64,000 bases of DNA from CBDCYS01 sp965226245 (GTDB lineage Bacteria > Acidobacteriota > Terriglobia > Bryobacterales > UBA6623): contig CBDDCL010000015.1 of NCBI GenBank assembly GCA_965226245.1, forward strand, positions 4,650,001 to 4,714,000. The letters are read 5' to 3'. Positions within the stretch are counted from its first letter, which is position 1. Each line of letters begins with the position of its first letter. The position numbers were made by a program, and so were the translations under genes. The notes beneath the pieces are model-generated. The model searched no databases. It was not told the origin of the DNA and worked only from the letters and a program-made list of their open reading frames with translations. Positions 35,050-42,557 of the stretch are shown here, piece by piece.

Positions 35050-35772
35050 CTAGGAGCTAAACACCCCAGCGATCGTTTGCTGAATCGCCTCGGCCGCCTC
35101 TCGCGGGTCCGGGGCGTTCTTGATGGGACGGCCGACGACGATGTAGTCGGCTCCGTTTTGGAACGCCTGCTCGACGTTGACCGTGCGTTTCTGGTCGTCC
35201 ACGTTCGCCACAGGCCGGATCCCAGGACTAATCACCAAGAAACGATCCCCCAGCTCAGCCCGCAGCTCCCGCGCTTCGAGACCCGAGGAAACCACGCCGT
35301 CACAACCGGCTTCAATCGCCCGGCGCGCGCGGGAAAGTACCAGCTCCTTCGGATTGCACTGAAAGCCCAGATCAGCGAGGTCGCCTTCGTCGAGGCTGGT
35401 TAGCACGGTGACCGCCAAAACCCGCACGTCGTCCTTGGCTTCGCAGGCGGCCTGCAGAATATTCTGATTCCCGTGGACCGTGCAGAACGACGCCCCCCGC
35501 CCGTTGAGCCTCCGCACCGCTGATCCCACGGTTTGAGGCACGTCGAAAAACTTCAGATCGACGAAAACGCGCTTCCCTTTTTCAGTCAGCCAGTCGAGCA
35601 ACTCAAAGTACCCCCCTGCCATGAACAGCTCGAGGCCGATCTTGTAGAATTCCACGCTGGGTCCAAGCAGCTCGACGAAGCGGCGCGCATCGCCGGCCGT
35701 CGGCACGTCCAGCGCGAAAATCAGACGCTCTCGGGTTGGAATATTCTTGTTGGAAAGGAAGTTTTGACTCAT
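35050..35772 (-). CDS. pyrF: Orotidine-5'-phosphate decarboxylase
   Basis: A 240-aa type-1 OMP decarboxylase, last step of UMP synthesis. The start is ATG 35772 (MSQNFLSNKNIPTRERLIFA); the open frame above is not conserved. The catalytic DxKxxD array appears as RVFVDLKFFDVPQTV. The phosphate-binding end has LVISPGIRPV and YIVVGRPIKNA. It precedes hpt, giving a pyrimidine/purine nucleotide pair. Confidence 0.95.
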   Translation of the reverse strand: MSQNFLSNKNIPTRERLIFALDVPTAGDARRFVELLGPSVEFYKIGLELFMAGGYFELLDWLTEKGKRVFVDLKFFDVPQTVGSAVRRLNGRGASFCTVHGNQNILQAACEAKDDVRVLAVTVLTSLDEGDLADLGFQCNPKELVLSRARRAIEAGCDGVVSSGLEARELRAELGDRFLVISPGIRPVANVDDQKRTVNVEQAFQNGADYIVVGRPIKNAPDPREAAEAIQQTIAGVFSS

Positions 35773-35850
35773 ATGGATCTTCCGGGCTGATCGCCAGCCG
35801 TTGCAGTAGTCTACCGCGGCGCGGCGCACCCGCCTTCGAGACCGGAAATA

Positions 35851-36062
35851 TCAATCGCTCTTTTCGCCGGAGCCCGGCCGAGGCAGGCGCGCGCCCACGG
35901 TTTTCAAGTGCTCGCTCAGCTTCGATTCCAGCGCCCGGACTTTGTGCGGCTCCCTCTTCGCCAGGTCGTTCCGCTCCTCCAGATCGTCGGCAAGATTGTA
36001 AAGCTCCAGTTTCTCCGGGTAAGAATCTAAAAGCCATTGTTGTGAGTGGGATGTCAGGGCTA
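35851..36062 (-). pseudogene. C-terminal fragment of a sulfatase
   Basis: The frame reads PEKLELYNLADDLEERNDLA then KREPHKVRALESKLSEHLK. This is the end of the alkaline-phosphatase-fold sulfatases (the 'ELYNLxxDxxExxxLA' signature before a short helix). The catalytic N-terminal domain is absent, and the fragment abuts the DinB-like gene at 36060. It is a remnant. Confidence 0.7.
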
Positions 36063-36638
36063 CGCGTCTCCATTGGGAGGGAATCGCCACAGCGGCGGAG
36101 TAATGCCCTTCAAACGCAAGTAAGTGACGACCTGCCCCCGGTGATGCGCCGTGTGCATGTAGGCCCGTAAGAAAATGTCCTGTGCGGTGTGCGGCGCAGA
36201 GCGAAAGTTCATCCGAACGTCGCGCCGCAGAAAGTCTTCCTGGGTGAGGCTGGCCAGCACGGTTTCAACATAACCGAAACTCTTCGTCAGAAACTCGCGC
36301 AGCGTATCTTTTGTAAGCGTTTCCGGGGGCTCGGGGTGGGGTCCGCCCGCCTCCTTTTCAAAGCGTTCGAAATAGCGCCCGTTCGAGTTGGCAAGATGCT
36401 CCAACTGCTCGCCGAAGGTTCGCTGTTCTTCGTTCGGCTTGAATCCGAAGTGCTCGGCGGGCATGGCCTCGAGCACTTCGAGCGAGTATTCGCTGGTGCT
36501 GCGCCAGTGCCCCAGAAAGTCATCGCGAAGATGTTCGGCGAAGCGGTTCGGCCATTTTCCGGACGCTGCCGCCAGGGGCGCCGCACCCGCCGCCGCCAGT
36601 CCTTGCACGGTCGTGCTGATCAGAGTACGTCGTTTCAT
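36060..36638 (-). CDS. Exported DinB-family protein
   Basis: 192 aa. The N-terminus MKRRTLISTTVQGLAAAGAA has a Tat-like signal. The rest is a four-helix DinB-like fold with metal-ligand histidines in the GQLEHLANSNGRYF and HTAHHRGQVVTYLRLKGITP segments. DinB-like proteins bind a metal and often act in thiol or damage-related chemistry; the exact role is unknown. Its 3' end meets a sulfatase remnant. Confidence 0.85.
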   Translation of the reverse strand: MKRRTLISTTVQGLAAAGAAPLAAASGKWPNRFAEHLRDDFLGHWRSTSEYSLEVLEAMPAEHFGFKPNEEQRTFGEQLEHLANSNGRYFERFEKEAGGPHPEPPETLTKDTLREFLTKSFGYVETVLASLTQEDFLRRDVRMNFRSAPHTAQDIFLRAYMHTAHHRGQVVTYLRLKGITPPLWRFPPNGDA

Positions 36639-36740
36639 GGTATGGATATTACAGGAAAGCGCGGCGTCTTGCAGCGGTGGTGACTGCTGTTGTCAGACCG
36701 GCTGGCTGGCGAAAGGCGGGGCATCGTGGAGAAACTCATC

Positions 36741-38015
36741 GTGAAGAAACTCATCCTTGCTGGCATCCTGACCCTGGGATTCCAGCTCCCTATGAGTGCC
36801 CAATACGATCTGCTGCTCAAGGGAGGCCGGCTGATCGACCCCCGAAACGGCATCGACGCTCCCATGGATGTCGCCGTGACGGATGGCAGGATCGCCGCCA
36901 TCGAACCAACGATCGATCCTTCCCAAGCAGAGACAGTACTCGACGTCGGGGGCTTGGTCGTCACGCCGGGACTAGTCGATCTCCACGTTCATGTTTTCTC
37001 TACGCCGCTGAATCCCGGATCCTGGGCGGGACGCAGCAGCGTTCGTCCCGACGCTTTCAGCTTTCGGACGGGCGTGACGACCATGGTCGACGCCGGCAGC
37101 TCCGGCTGGCGAAATTTCGAAGCCTTTCGGCAGCAAGTGATTGATCAGGCAAAAACCCGTGTCCTGGCTCTCATCAACATTGCGGGATACGGCATGATCA
37201 CCGACCTGACCGAACAGGCGGACTTCGATCCTGCCGAGGTCGTTCGTCTCGCGAAGAAGCACAGCGACGTTGTCGTTGGAGTGAAGTCGGCCCACTACCA
37301 AAGGCCGGACTGGGACTCGGTCGAGCGCGCTGTCGAGGCCGGTAACGGGGCGAAGATCCCTGTCATGGTCGACTTCGGATACTTCCTGCCCGAACGGCCT
37401 TTTTGGCAACTGGTCACCGAAAAGCTGCGGCCCGGCGACATGCCGACTCATTGCTTTCGCGGCCCCGTACCGTGGGTCGACGAAAACGGCAAGCTCTATC
37501 GCTATTTGAGTGAAGCACGCGCTCGCGGGGTCAAGTTCGACGTCGGCCACGGAGGCGGCAGCTTTGTTATCCGCAACGCGGCTCCGGCAGTCGCACAGGG
37601 CTTCTATCCTGATTCGATTTCGACCGATCTCCACACCGGCAGCATGAACAGCACGATGATGGACATGCCGACCGTCATGTCGAAGTTTCTGGCGATGGGC
37701 ATGCCTTTGACCGAAGTTGTCCGGGCCTCGACCTGGAACCCGGCGAAGCAAATTCAGCGTCAGGCTCACGGACATCTCAGTGTCGGGGCGCTCGCCGACG
37801 TCGCCGTTTTCCGAGTGATGGAAGGAGACTTCGCCTACCGGGACGTCGATGGAGGGTCTGTCAAGGGCCGCCAGCGTATGTTCTGCGAGCTGACTCTCAA
37901 GGATGGCGAAGTGGTGTGGGACTGGAATTCCCGCACCGGCGTCGACTACAAGACGCTAAGCCCGATCTACGGTGTTCGGGAAGGGGTCGATCACATTGTG
38001 AAGCCGCCAAATTAG
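36741..38015 (+). CDS. Exported amidohydrolase-family (dihydroorotase/deacetylase-like) enzyme
   Basis: 424 aa from the GTG at 36741, preceded by GGAGAAAC; GTG 36726 is also possible. It has a signal peptide (KKLILAGILTLGFQLPMSAQ). The TIM-barrel metal site HVHV is in VTPGLVDLHVHVFSTPLNPG. Later ligands lie in GVKSAHYQRPD, TGVTTMVDAGSSGW, DMPTHCFRGP and SISTDLHTGS. The C-terminus has the beta-sandwich end SVGALADVAVFRV. It resembles the deacetylase-type amidohydrolases (EF_0837-like) acting on small cyclic amides. Substrate unknown. Confidence 0.85.
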   Translation: MKKLILAGILTLGFQLPMSAQYDLLLKGGRLIDPRNGIDAPMDVAVTDGRIAAIEPTIDPSQAETVLDVGGLVVTPGLVDLHVHVFSTPLNPGSWAGRSSVRPDAFSFRTGVTTMVDAGSSGWRNFEAFRQQVIDQAKTRVLALINIAGYGMITDLTEQADFDPAEVVRLAKKHSDVVVGVKSAHYQRPDWDSVERAVEAGNGAKIPVMVDFGYFLPERPFWQLVTEKLRPGDMPTHCFRGPVPWVDENGKLYRYLSEARARGVKFDVGHGGGSFVIRNAAPAVAQGFYPDSISTDLHTGSMNSTMMDMPTVMSKFLAMGMPLTEVVRASTWNPAKQIQRQAHGHLSVGALADVAVFRVMEGDFAYRDVDGGSVKGRQRMFCELTLKDGEVVWDWNSRTGVDYKTLSPIYGVREGVDHIVKPPN

Positions 38016-38073
38016 CGCCTCTATTGTTGAATCCTTGCCAGACATGGCGGAAGTTCGGAAAGCAGCAACAGAG

Positions 38074-38093
38074 CCCCAGGCGGAAGCCTGGGG
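38074..38093. repeat. GGAA-tetraloop hairpin repeat, copy 2
   Basis: CCCCAGGC-GGAA-GCCTGGGG, the same 20 bases as at 14339, with shared flanks GTTCGGAAAGC upstream and TCAAG downstream. It lies between the amidohydrolase gene (ends 38015) and the convergent gene ending at 38154. Confidence 0.8.
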
Positions 38094-38153
38094 TCAAGTC
38101 CGCCAAGCGCAACAATCTTTCAAGAATGCCGACTCTGCCCTGTTCGGTTCTAA

Positions 38154-38477
38154 TCACCAATCATCGAACATTCTCTTCTTCATGCTTTCAACCTCGCCGT
38201 CTTCCTTCCTGACTCGAAAGACTCTGAACTCGCGCCGGTACTTGGGATGAGCAATGAGTTGGGCGTCGAGACTAACGGGGCCAATGGGATCGCCGTCGTG
38301 TCTCTTGGGGTCCGGGCCAGCCATCAGTGGATCGCCCCTAAAGCCAAGCGTAATCATCCAGCAACCGTCGTCTCCCGACAATTCCACTTCTTCGACGCGC
38401 AGCTCTTGCGGCGCGGAGAATTCAATCCCTCGCAGATAGTCCGCTGACTTCTCTACAGCTTGTTTGACGTCTATCAT
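38154..38477 (-). CDS. Small conserved-looking protein of unknown function
   Basis: 107 aa starting MIDVKQAVEKSADYLRGIEF. It reads like a compact alpha/beta protein: ELRVEEVELSGDDGCWMITL then an Arg-rich end FRVFRVRKEDGEVESMKKR. Base composition at codon third positions fits a real gene. It has no recognisable family or operon partner. The start ATG at 38477 has only a weak ribosome-binding site (AAAAGAT). Confidence 0.65.
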   Translation of the reverse strand: MIDVKQAVEKSADYLRGIEFSAPQELRVEEVELSGDDGCWMITLGFRGDPLMAGPDPKRHDGDPIGPVSLDAQLIAHPKYRREFRVFRVRKEDGEVESMKKRMFDDW

Positions 38478-38779
38478 CGATCTTTTCTAAAGATACCATT
38501 CAGCCCAACGCAAAGGATACAGGCAGCGGTGCTGAACCCAGAGACTGGACTTCCAACTCGGCAAGCGCAAGTCACAGTGCGACTGGGAACTCGTCAGGGT
38601 GCCCCCCTTGCAGCGCTGCCGACGCACTTTGGAGCAGATTCAGCCCGGCTGCAGCAGCCCGAGGTCCAGAAAACGGAAGAAATGACTATCCATCTATTTC
38701 ATGGACACTACACACTAGCGAAAAGCGGCTCAGCATGAAGAAGCTCATCGTTTGAGCGCCACCGGGACCTCACCAAAGT
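38478..38779. other. Intergenic region, nothing recognised
   Basis: About 300 bp. No supported coding frame on either strand, no clear repeat. Confidence 0.35.
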
Positions 38780-38992
38780 CTAATCTTCTTGAGATGGATC
38801 ACGCCCAAAGGAAGTTTTTAGCGCCTCCAGTAGCGCTCGCTCCACCCAAGCAGTCACCGGCAATCCTTCGAACTTCGCGTGCGCATAGACACGAGTCAAC
38901 AGGTGAATCGGCAATCGCCAAGTCACACTCTTCCTAATCGTCGCACTAGTCGTCGGCCTGCCGGCCCCAGGCCTCTTCCCGCCTCTGCTCAA
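38780..38992 (-). CDS. Small basic protein, last gene of a three-gene operon
   Basis: 70 aa. The start overlaps the stop of the upstream gene (ATGA at 38989-38992). It begins MSRGGKRPGAGRPTTSATIR, an RPGAGRP stretch often seen at the head of phage and plasmid DNA-binding proteins, followed by TWRLPIHLLTRVYAHAK, which could be a ribbon-helix-helix. It may be the DNA-binding regulator of the operon. Not assigned to a family. Confidence 0.6.
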   Translation of the reverse strand: MSRGGKRPGAGRPTTSATIRKSVTWRLPIHLLTRVYAHAKFEGLPVTAWVERALLEALKTSFGRDPSQED

Positions 38993-39387
38993 GAGCTCTT
39001 ACTCGCTCCCAGTCTCAATGCTTGCGGTTGGCGCCGCGGCCTCTTAGCTCCGCTTTCAGCCACCGAGCGATTTGTGAGCCTCGGCGAAACCGTTGCTTGC
39101 CTCGCGATCATCCCCTGTTGCACCCCTAACTGAAGAGACATGTCTTCAAGGGCCAAGTACAAAGGGTCTTTCATCACGTCTAGATGTGAGCGCCGCTGAG
39201 AGAAAATCGGAGATCGCGGGTCGAAAGCAAACTCCTCAAATGACAGCCAGTCGAGATTTCGCTTGAACTTGTCAAGCGCTCGCCGGTAAAACTTCCTTTC
39301 TTGTTCAGTCAGCCCTTCCAACTCGATCTTTACATGGGTACGCGAATTAACATATCTCAAATCTAATCTCCAAACGCTGCGGTCCAA
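38989..39387 (-). CDS. Protein of unknown function, middle gene of a three-gene operon
   Basis: 132 aa, starting MDRSVWRLDLRYVNSRTHVK. The body contains LTEQERKFYRRALDKFKRNL, a helical, Lys/Arg-rich stretch, then SQRRSHLDVMKDPLYLALED, and a basic tail. It lies 23 bp after the 39411-39728 gene and overlaps the next one. No family is recognised. The operon lies next to IS1595 copy 3 and could be a mobile passenger. Confidence 0.55.
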   Translation of the reverse strand: MDRSVWRLDLRYVNSRTHVKIELEGLTEQERKFYRRALDKFKRNLDWLSFEEFAFDPRSPIFSQRRSHLDVMKDPLYLALEDMSLQLGVQQGMIARQATVSPRLTNRSVAESGAKRPRRQPQALRLGASKSS

Positions 39388-39410
39388 AGCCGCCTAAACA
39401 GGCCAAAAAA

Positions 39411-39728
39411 TTACTTGACCTCTTCAAAGCACACTGGGTGGTAGTCCAGATACATCGTCTTTTGCCTAAACTTCTTGCGAGCTGCTCGCAAGAAGTCTCT
39501 AATCGTCTCGACCTCCCGTTCCGACTTTACGTTCATAACGATCCAACGGTTCTGGTCGGAATGTTTCTGCCACCATCCTTCCACTACACCCAAGTCGGTA
39601 AACCCTTGGCGCAGCCGAGTCATTTCTCGCATCCACCACCGCCAAACCTCCTCTTCGAACGGGTTGCCGTCGTTGTCATGTAGCGGGAATAATAGCGTTA
39701 CCTTGAACCAGTGCTTTGTTCCCTGCAA
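39411..39728 (-). CDS. Protein of unknown function, first gene of a three-gene operon
   Basis: 105 aa from a TTG at 39728; a GGAGAGG site ends 6 bp before it and no in-frame ATG is closer. The start is MQGTKHWFKVTLLFPLHDND, followed by EEEVWRWWMREMTRL with many aromatic residues, and FLRAARKKFRQKTMYLDYHP at the end. It looks like a small alpha/beta protein. A good promoter lies ~40 bp upstream. No family is recognised. Confidence 0.6.
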   Translation of the reverse strand: MQGTKHWFKVTLLFPLHDNDGNPFEEEVWRWWMREMTRLRQGFTDLGVVEGWWQKHSDQNRWIVMNVKSEREVETIRDFLRAARKKFRQKTMYLDYHPVCFEEVK

Positions 39729-39766
39729 TGCGGCCTCTCCATGAGCATCACATCGTCTCTGCCTTG

Positions 39767-39795
39767 AGAGTAGCAGCGATATTTGAATATGTCAA
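39767..39795 (-). promoter_or_regulatory. Sigma-70-type promoter for the three-gene operon
   Basis: Minus strand: TTGACA (39790-39795), 17-bp spacer, TACTCT (39767-39772). The -35 box is perfect and spacing is ideal. It points to the 39728 start ~40 bp away. It is among the clearest promoters in the window. Confidence 0.6.
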
Positions 39796-39941
39796 TACAA
39801 TTTGGAATCCCCTCAACACAGAACTCGGGCCAGGTGGCTAGCGGCAACACGAGGCCCCCATCTCGACGGGCTGGCCGTTGACGGTGTTGAGGTTTCAAGG
39901 TGGCGGCGCGGACGATCGGGGGCAACCGCAATACTGTTCAG

Positions 39942-40968
39942 ATGGGGTATTTAGTTGACTCCAGTAGCCACAATATGTTGTGGTTGGGGGCATGAAGGAG
40001 GACTACCCCCGAAACCTCGTCGAGTTGGAAGCTCGATTCTCGACCGAGGAGGCGTGCCGGGAGTACCTGCTGAAGCTGCGCTGGCCGGAGGGGTTCGTGT
40101 GCCCGCGCTGTGGGATCCAGTCCTCATGGGCCAGCAAACGCAATCTGCTGCTCTGCGCCGACTGCGGTTACCAGGCCTCGGTGACGGCGGGCACGATTTT
40201 CCAGGACACCCGCAAGCCCTTGACGTTGTGGTTCCGGGCGGCTTGGTGGGTGACAACGCAAAAAGGCGGGGCCAGCGCGCTGGAGTTGCAGCGGGTCTTG
40301 GGTTTGGGTAGCTATGTAACCGCCTGGACCTGGCTGCACAAGTTCCGCCGCGCCATGGTGCGCCCCGGTCGCAATCGGCTGGTCGGCCGGGTGGAGGTGG
40401 ACGAAACGTATGTGGGCGGAGTCGAAGAGGGCGTCCGAGGTCGCGAAATGGTTGGCAAAGCGTTAGTTGCGGTTGCTGCCGAGGAGGATGGGCGCGGTAT
40501 GGGTCGCATCCGGCTCCGTCGGATCGCGGATGCCTCAGCGGCGAGCTTGGAAGCCTTTGTCGAAGAAGCTATCCAACCTGGCAGCCTCGTGCACACCGAC
40601 GGCTGGGAAGGCTATGCGGGATTGGAGAACAAAGGATACCGCCATGAAGTCACCGTGCTGCGCGGGAAGCGGCAATCGGCGAGTAAGCTGCTGCCGAGAG
40701 TCCATCGTGTCGCCTCTCTGCTAAAGCGCTGGCTGTTGGGGACCCACCAGGGGGCTGTCAGTCACGAGTATTTGGACTACTACCTGGACGAGTTCACGTT
40801 CCGCTTCAACCGGCGGACCTCACGGTCGCGCGGCAAACTTTTCTATCGCCTCCTCCAGCAGGCGGTCGCCGCCGACCCTGCTCCCTATAAGACAATGGTC
40901 GAGGCCACCAGGGCCGGCACCCCCACCCCCAAGATGTAGTGGCTACTGGAGTCAACTAAATACCCCAT
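39942..40968 (+). mobile_element. IS1595-family element, copy 3 (1027 bp)
   Basis: Same termini as copies 1 and 2, with 8-bp target duplication CTGTTCAG at 39934-39941 and 40969-40976. It lies in an intergenic region between the three-gene operon and copy B of the dispersed repeat; no gene is split. Confidence 0.95.
39992..40939 (+). CDS. IS1595-family transposase, copy 3
   Basis: 315 aa, identical in translation to copies 1 and 2, with the zinc ribbon CPRCG/CADCG and DDE-type blocks VEVDETYVGG and LVHTDGWEGY. Start taken at ATG 39992. Confidence 0.95.
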   Translation: MKEDYPRNLVELEARFSTEEACREYLLKLRWPEGFVCPRCGIQSSWASKRNLLLCADCGYQASVTAGTIFQDTRKPLTLWFRAAWWVTTQKGGASALELQRVLGLGSYVTAWTWLHKFRRAMVRPGRNRLVGRVEVDETYVGGVEEGVRGREMVGKALVAVAAEEDGRGMGRIRLRRIADASAASLEAFVEEAIQPGSLVHTDGWEGYAGLENKGYRHEVTVLRGKRQSASKLLPRVHRVASLLKRWLLGTHQGAVSHEYLDYYLDEFTFRFNRRTSRSRGKLFYRLLQQAVAADPAPYKTMVEATRAGTPTPKM

Positions 40969-41057
40969 CTGTTCAGTTAAAGGTTTGGGGCCTGACTGAA
41001 GTTGTTCAAGTTGATGTCCTTCATTCGGCAAAACCCGATCGTCGCCGGAATCATAGG

Positions 41058-41165
41058 TTTGTTTTCCTGCGCCCCTTGCGGGGCTTCTCCCTCGATGGGT
41101 TCCGGACCCAGGGTTCCGCTTCGCTCCACCCATGGGCTACGATCCTGCGCCGCTTCGCGGCTCAA
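41058..41165. repeat. Dispersed intergenic repeat, copy B
   Basis: The reverse complement matches the copy at 1043-1110 + 3268-3314, with shared blocks around CCCATGGGCTACGATCCTGC and CTGCGCCCCTTGCGGGGCTT. Copy B is not interrupted and shows the pre-insertion state, although its middle (TCCGGAACCC) differs from copy A. The stretch 40969-41289 around it has no gene. Confidence 0.75.
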
Positions 41166-41289
41166 GGCTCCCAACGAGCAGCTCATGGCCCTAAATGAAG
41201 AGTATTGGGGGTAACCGACAAGAAGCCCGAATCAGCGCAGTACGGTGCAGACTTGACGCCCGAGCCATTGGGGCGTTCTACTTGTTCAT

Positions 41290-42519
41290 ATGCCTATCGC
41301 CAGAGAAGAACAGACATCGCTCGTCGACCGCCTCACCAACGCCTGTGGCGGCAGCTACACGCCCGAGCAGCGCCGCAAGTATTTCATCAGCGGCCCGCAA
41401 TGGGCTGCTGCCTACCAGGGGCAGGCGCTGTTCCACGCCCCGACCCGCGGGCCCGTCAGCTTCGAGGAGGTGATCCGTCATCTCGGCGAGATTGGCATCC
41501 CCTGCTGGACCACGCACGACAGCGACGTGATCCCGACCGCCACGCTGCTGACCGACGGGCAGTGGGAAATCGTCGAACGGATCAACAAGGCGCTCGACGA
41601 CAACGGCGTGCGCTGCTCGATGGTGACCTGCGAGACGTTTTTCCATCCGGTATTCGCCGCCAGCGCGGCAGCCGAAGCGCCGGAGGTCCGCCAGTACGCC
41701 TCCCGGCGCCTTCAAAACACCGTCGAGATCGGACACGAGTTGGGCGCGCAGTTCGCTGTTTACTGGCCAGGCACATTGGGTTACATGCTGCAGGGAGCGA
41801 TCGAGGAAACACAGACGCTGCGCTGGTTCGCCGACGGCCTCAACGCCGCCTGCGAAAAGGACATCGAAGTCGCCCAAGCAAAGGGGCGCGCCACGCTCAA
41901 GCACTGTCTGGAAGCGAAACCCTTCGAGCCGATGTCGCAAATCATCCTGCCGTCGAGCGACGCCATGCTGGCGTTCATCAGCAGCGGCTTGCTGAAGCAT
42001 CCCGAGATGGTGGGCCTCAATCCCGAGTATCTCCATGAGCTGATGTGGGGAGCGGCCTGCCGGGCCGTCCTGGCGCGGGTATTGCTGTGCGGCAAGCTGT
42101 GGCATTTCGACATCAACGACGGCTACCCGCAGAAACACGACGTCGATCTGGGCGTGGGCCTGGTCAATCCGCTGGACTGGCTGAACGTGCTCGTGCTGCT
42201 GCGCTCGCACGGCTACGAAGGTCCCTTCAATCTCGACTTCAAACCGCCCCGGACCACGAGCAATCACGGCGTCTTCAAGATCAGCTTCCCCACGTCGGTC
42301 GACCGCTTCATCACGTTGTGGGAGATTGCCGGCGAAGCCATTTCCGACCCCGTGATCGCCGAAGCGACCGATGCGCTGAAAGAGGGCGGCGGCGGCTCCG
42401 GCGATGTCGACGACATCGTGGAAGCGAATCGGGAACTGCTCTCACTGCATGAGCTGATCGCCCACCGGCTGTTTCAAATCCTCATCGGGCAGCACCGCGG
42501 CCGCACGTTTTCGGTTTAG
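41290..42519 (+). CDS. Xylose-isomerase-like TIM-barrel protein
   Basis: 409 aa starting MPIAREEQTSLVDRLTNACG. It aligns by eye with class-I (actinobacterial-type) xylose isomerases: PCWTTHDSDVIPTATLLTDG corresponds to the HDxDLIP region, then VTCETFFHPVFAAS, the metal site LEAKPFEPMSQIILP (for the EPKPNEP block), LWHFDINDGYPQKHDVDLGV (for HIDLN...D.DLxFG) and FNLDFKPPRTTSN. It probably interconverts an aldose and a ketose; the changed spacing and PFE in place of PNE hint at a different sugar. It has no nearby xylulokinase or sugar transporter. Confidence 0.85.
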   Translation: MPIAREEQTSLVDRLTNACGGSYTPEQRRKYFISGPQWAAAYQGQALFHAPTRGPVSFEEVIRHLGEIGIPCWTTHDSDVIPTATLLTDGQWEIVERINKALDDNGVRCSMVTCETFFHPVFAASAAAEAPEVRQYASRRLQNTVEIGHELGAQFAVYWPGTLGYMLQGAIEETQTLRWFADGLNAACEKDIEVAQAKGRATLKHCLEAKPFEPMSQIILPSSDAMLAFISSGLLKHPEMVGLNPEYLHELMWGAACRAVLARVLLCGKLWHFDINDGYPQKHDVDLGVGLVNPLDWLNVLVLLRSHGYEGPFNLDFKPPRTTSNHGVFKISFPTSVDRFITLWEIAGEAISDPVIAEATDALKEGGGGSGDVDDIVEANRELLSLHELIAHRLFQILIGQHRGRTFSV

Positions 42520-42557
42520 ACCGGCTCCATCGATTCACGAGGCCCAAGAGCATTTAG

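Noticed and set aside
7973..40968. IS1595 copies 1 and 3 as ends of a composite transposon
   Set aside because: Each copy has its own 8-bp duplication, so each inserted alone; no outer duplication links them.
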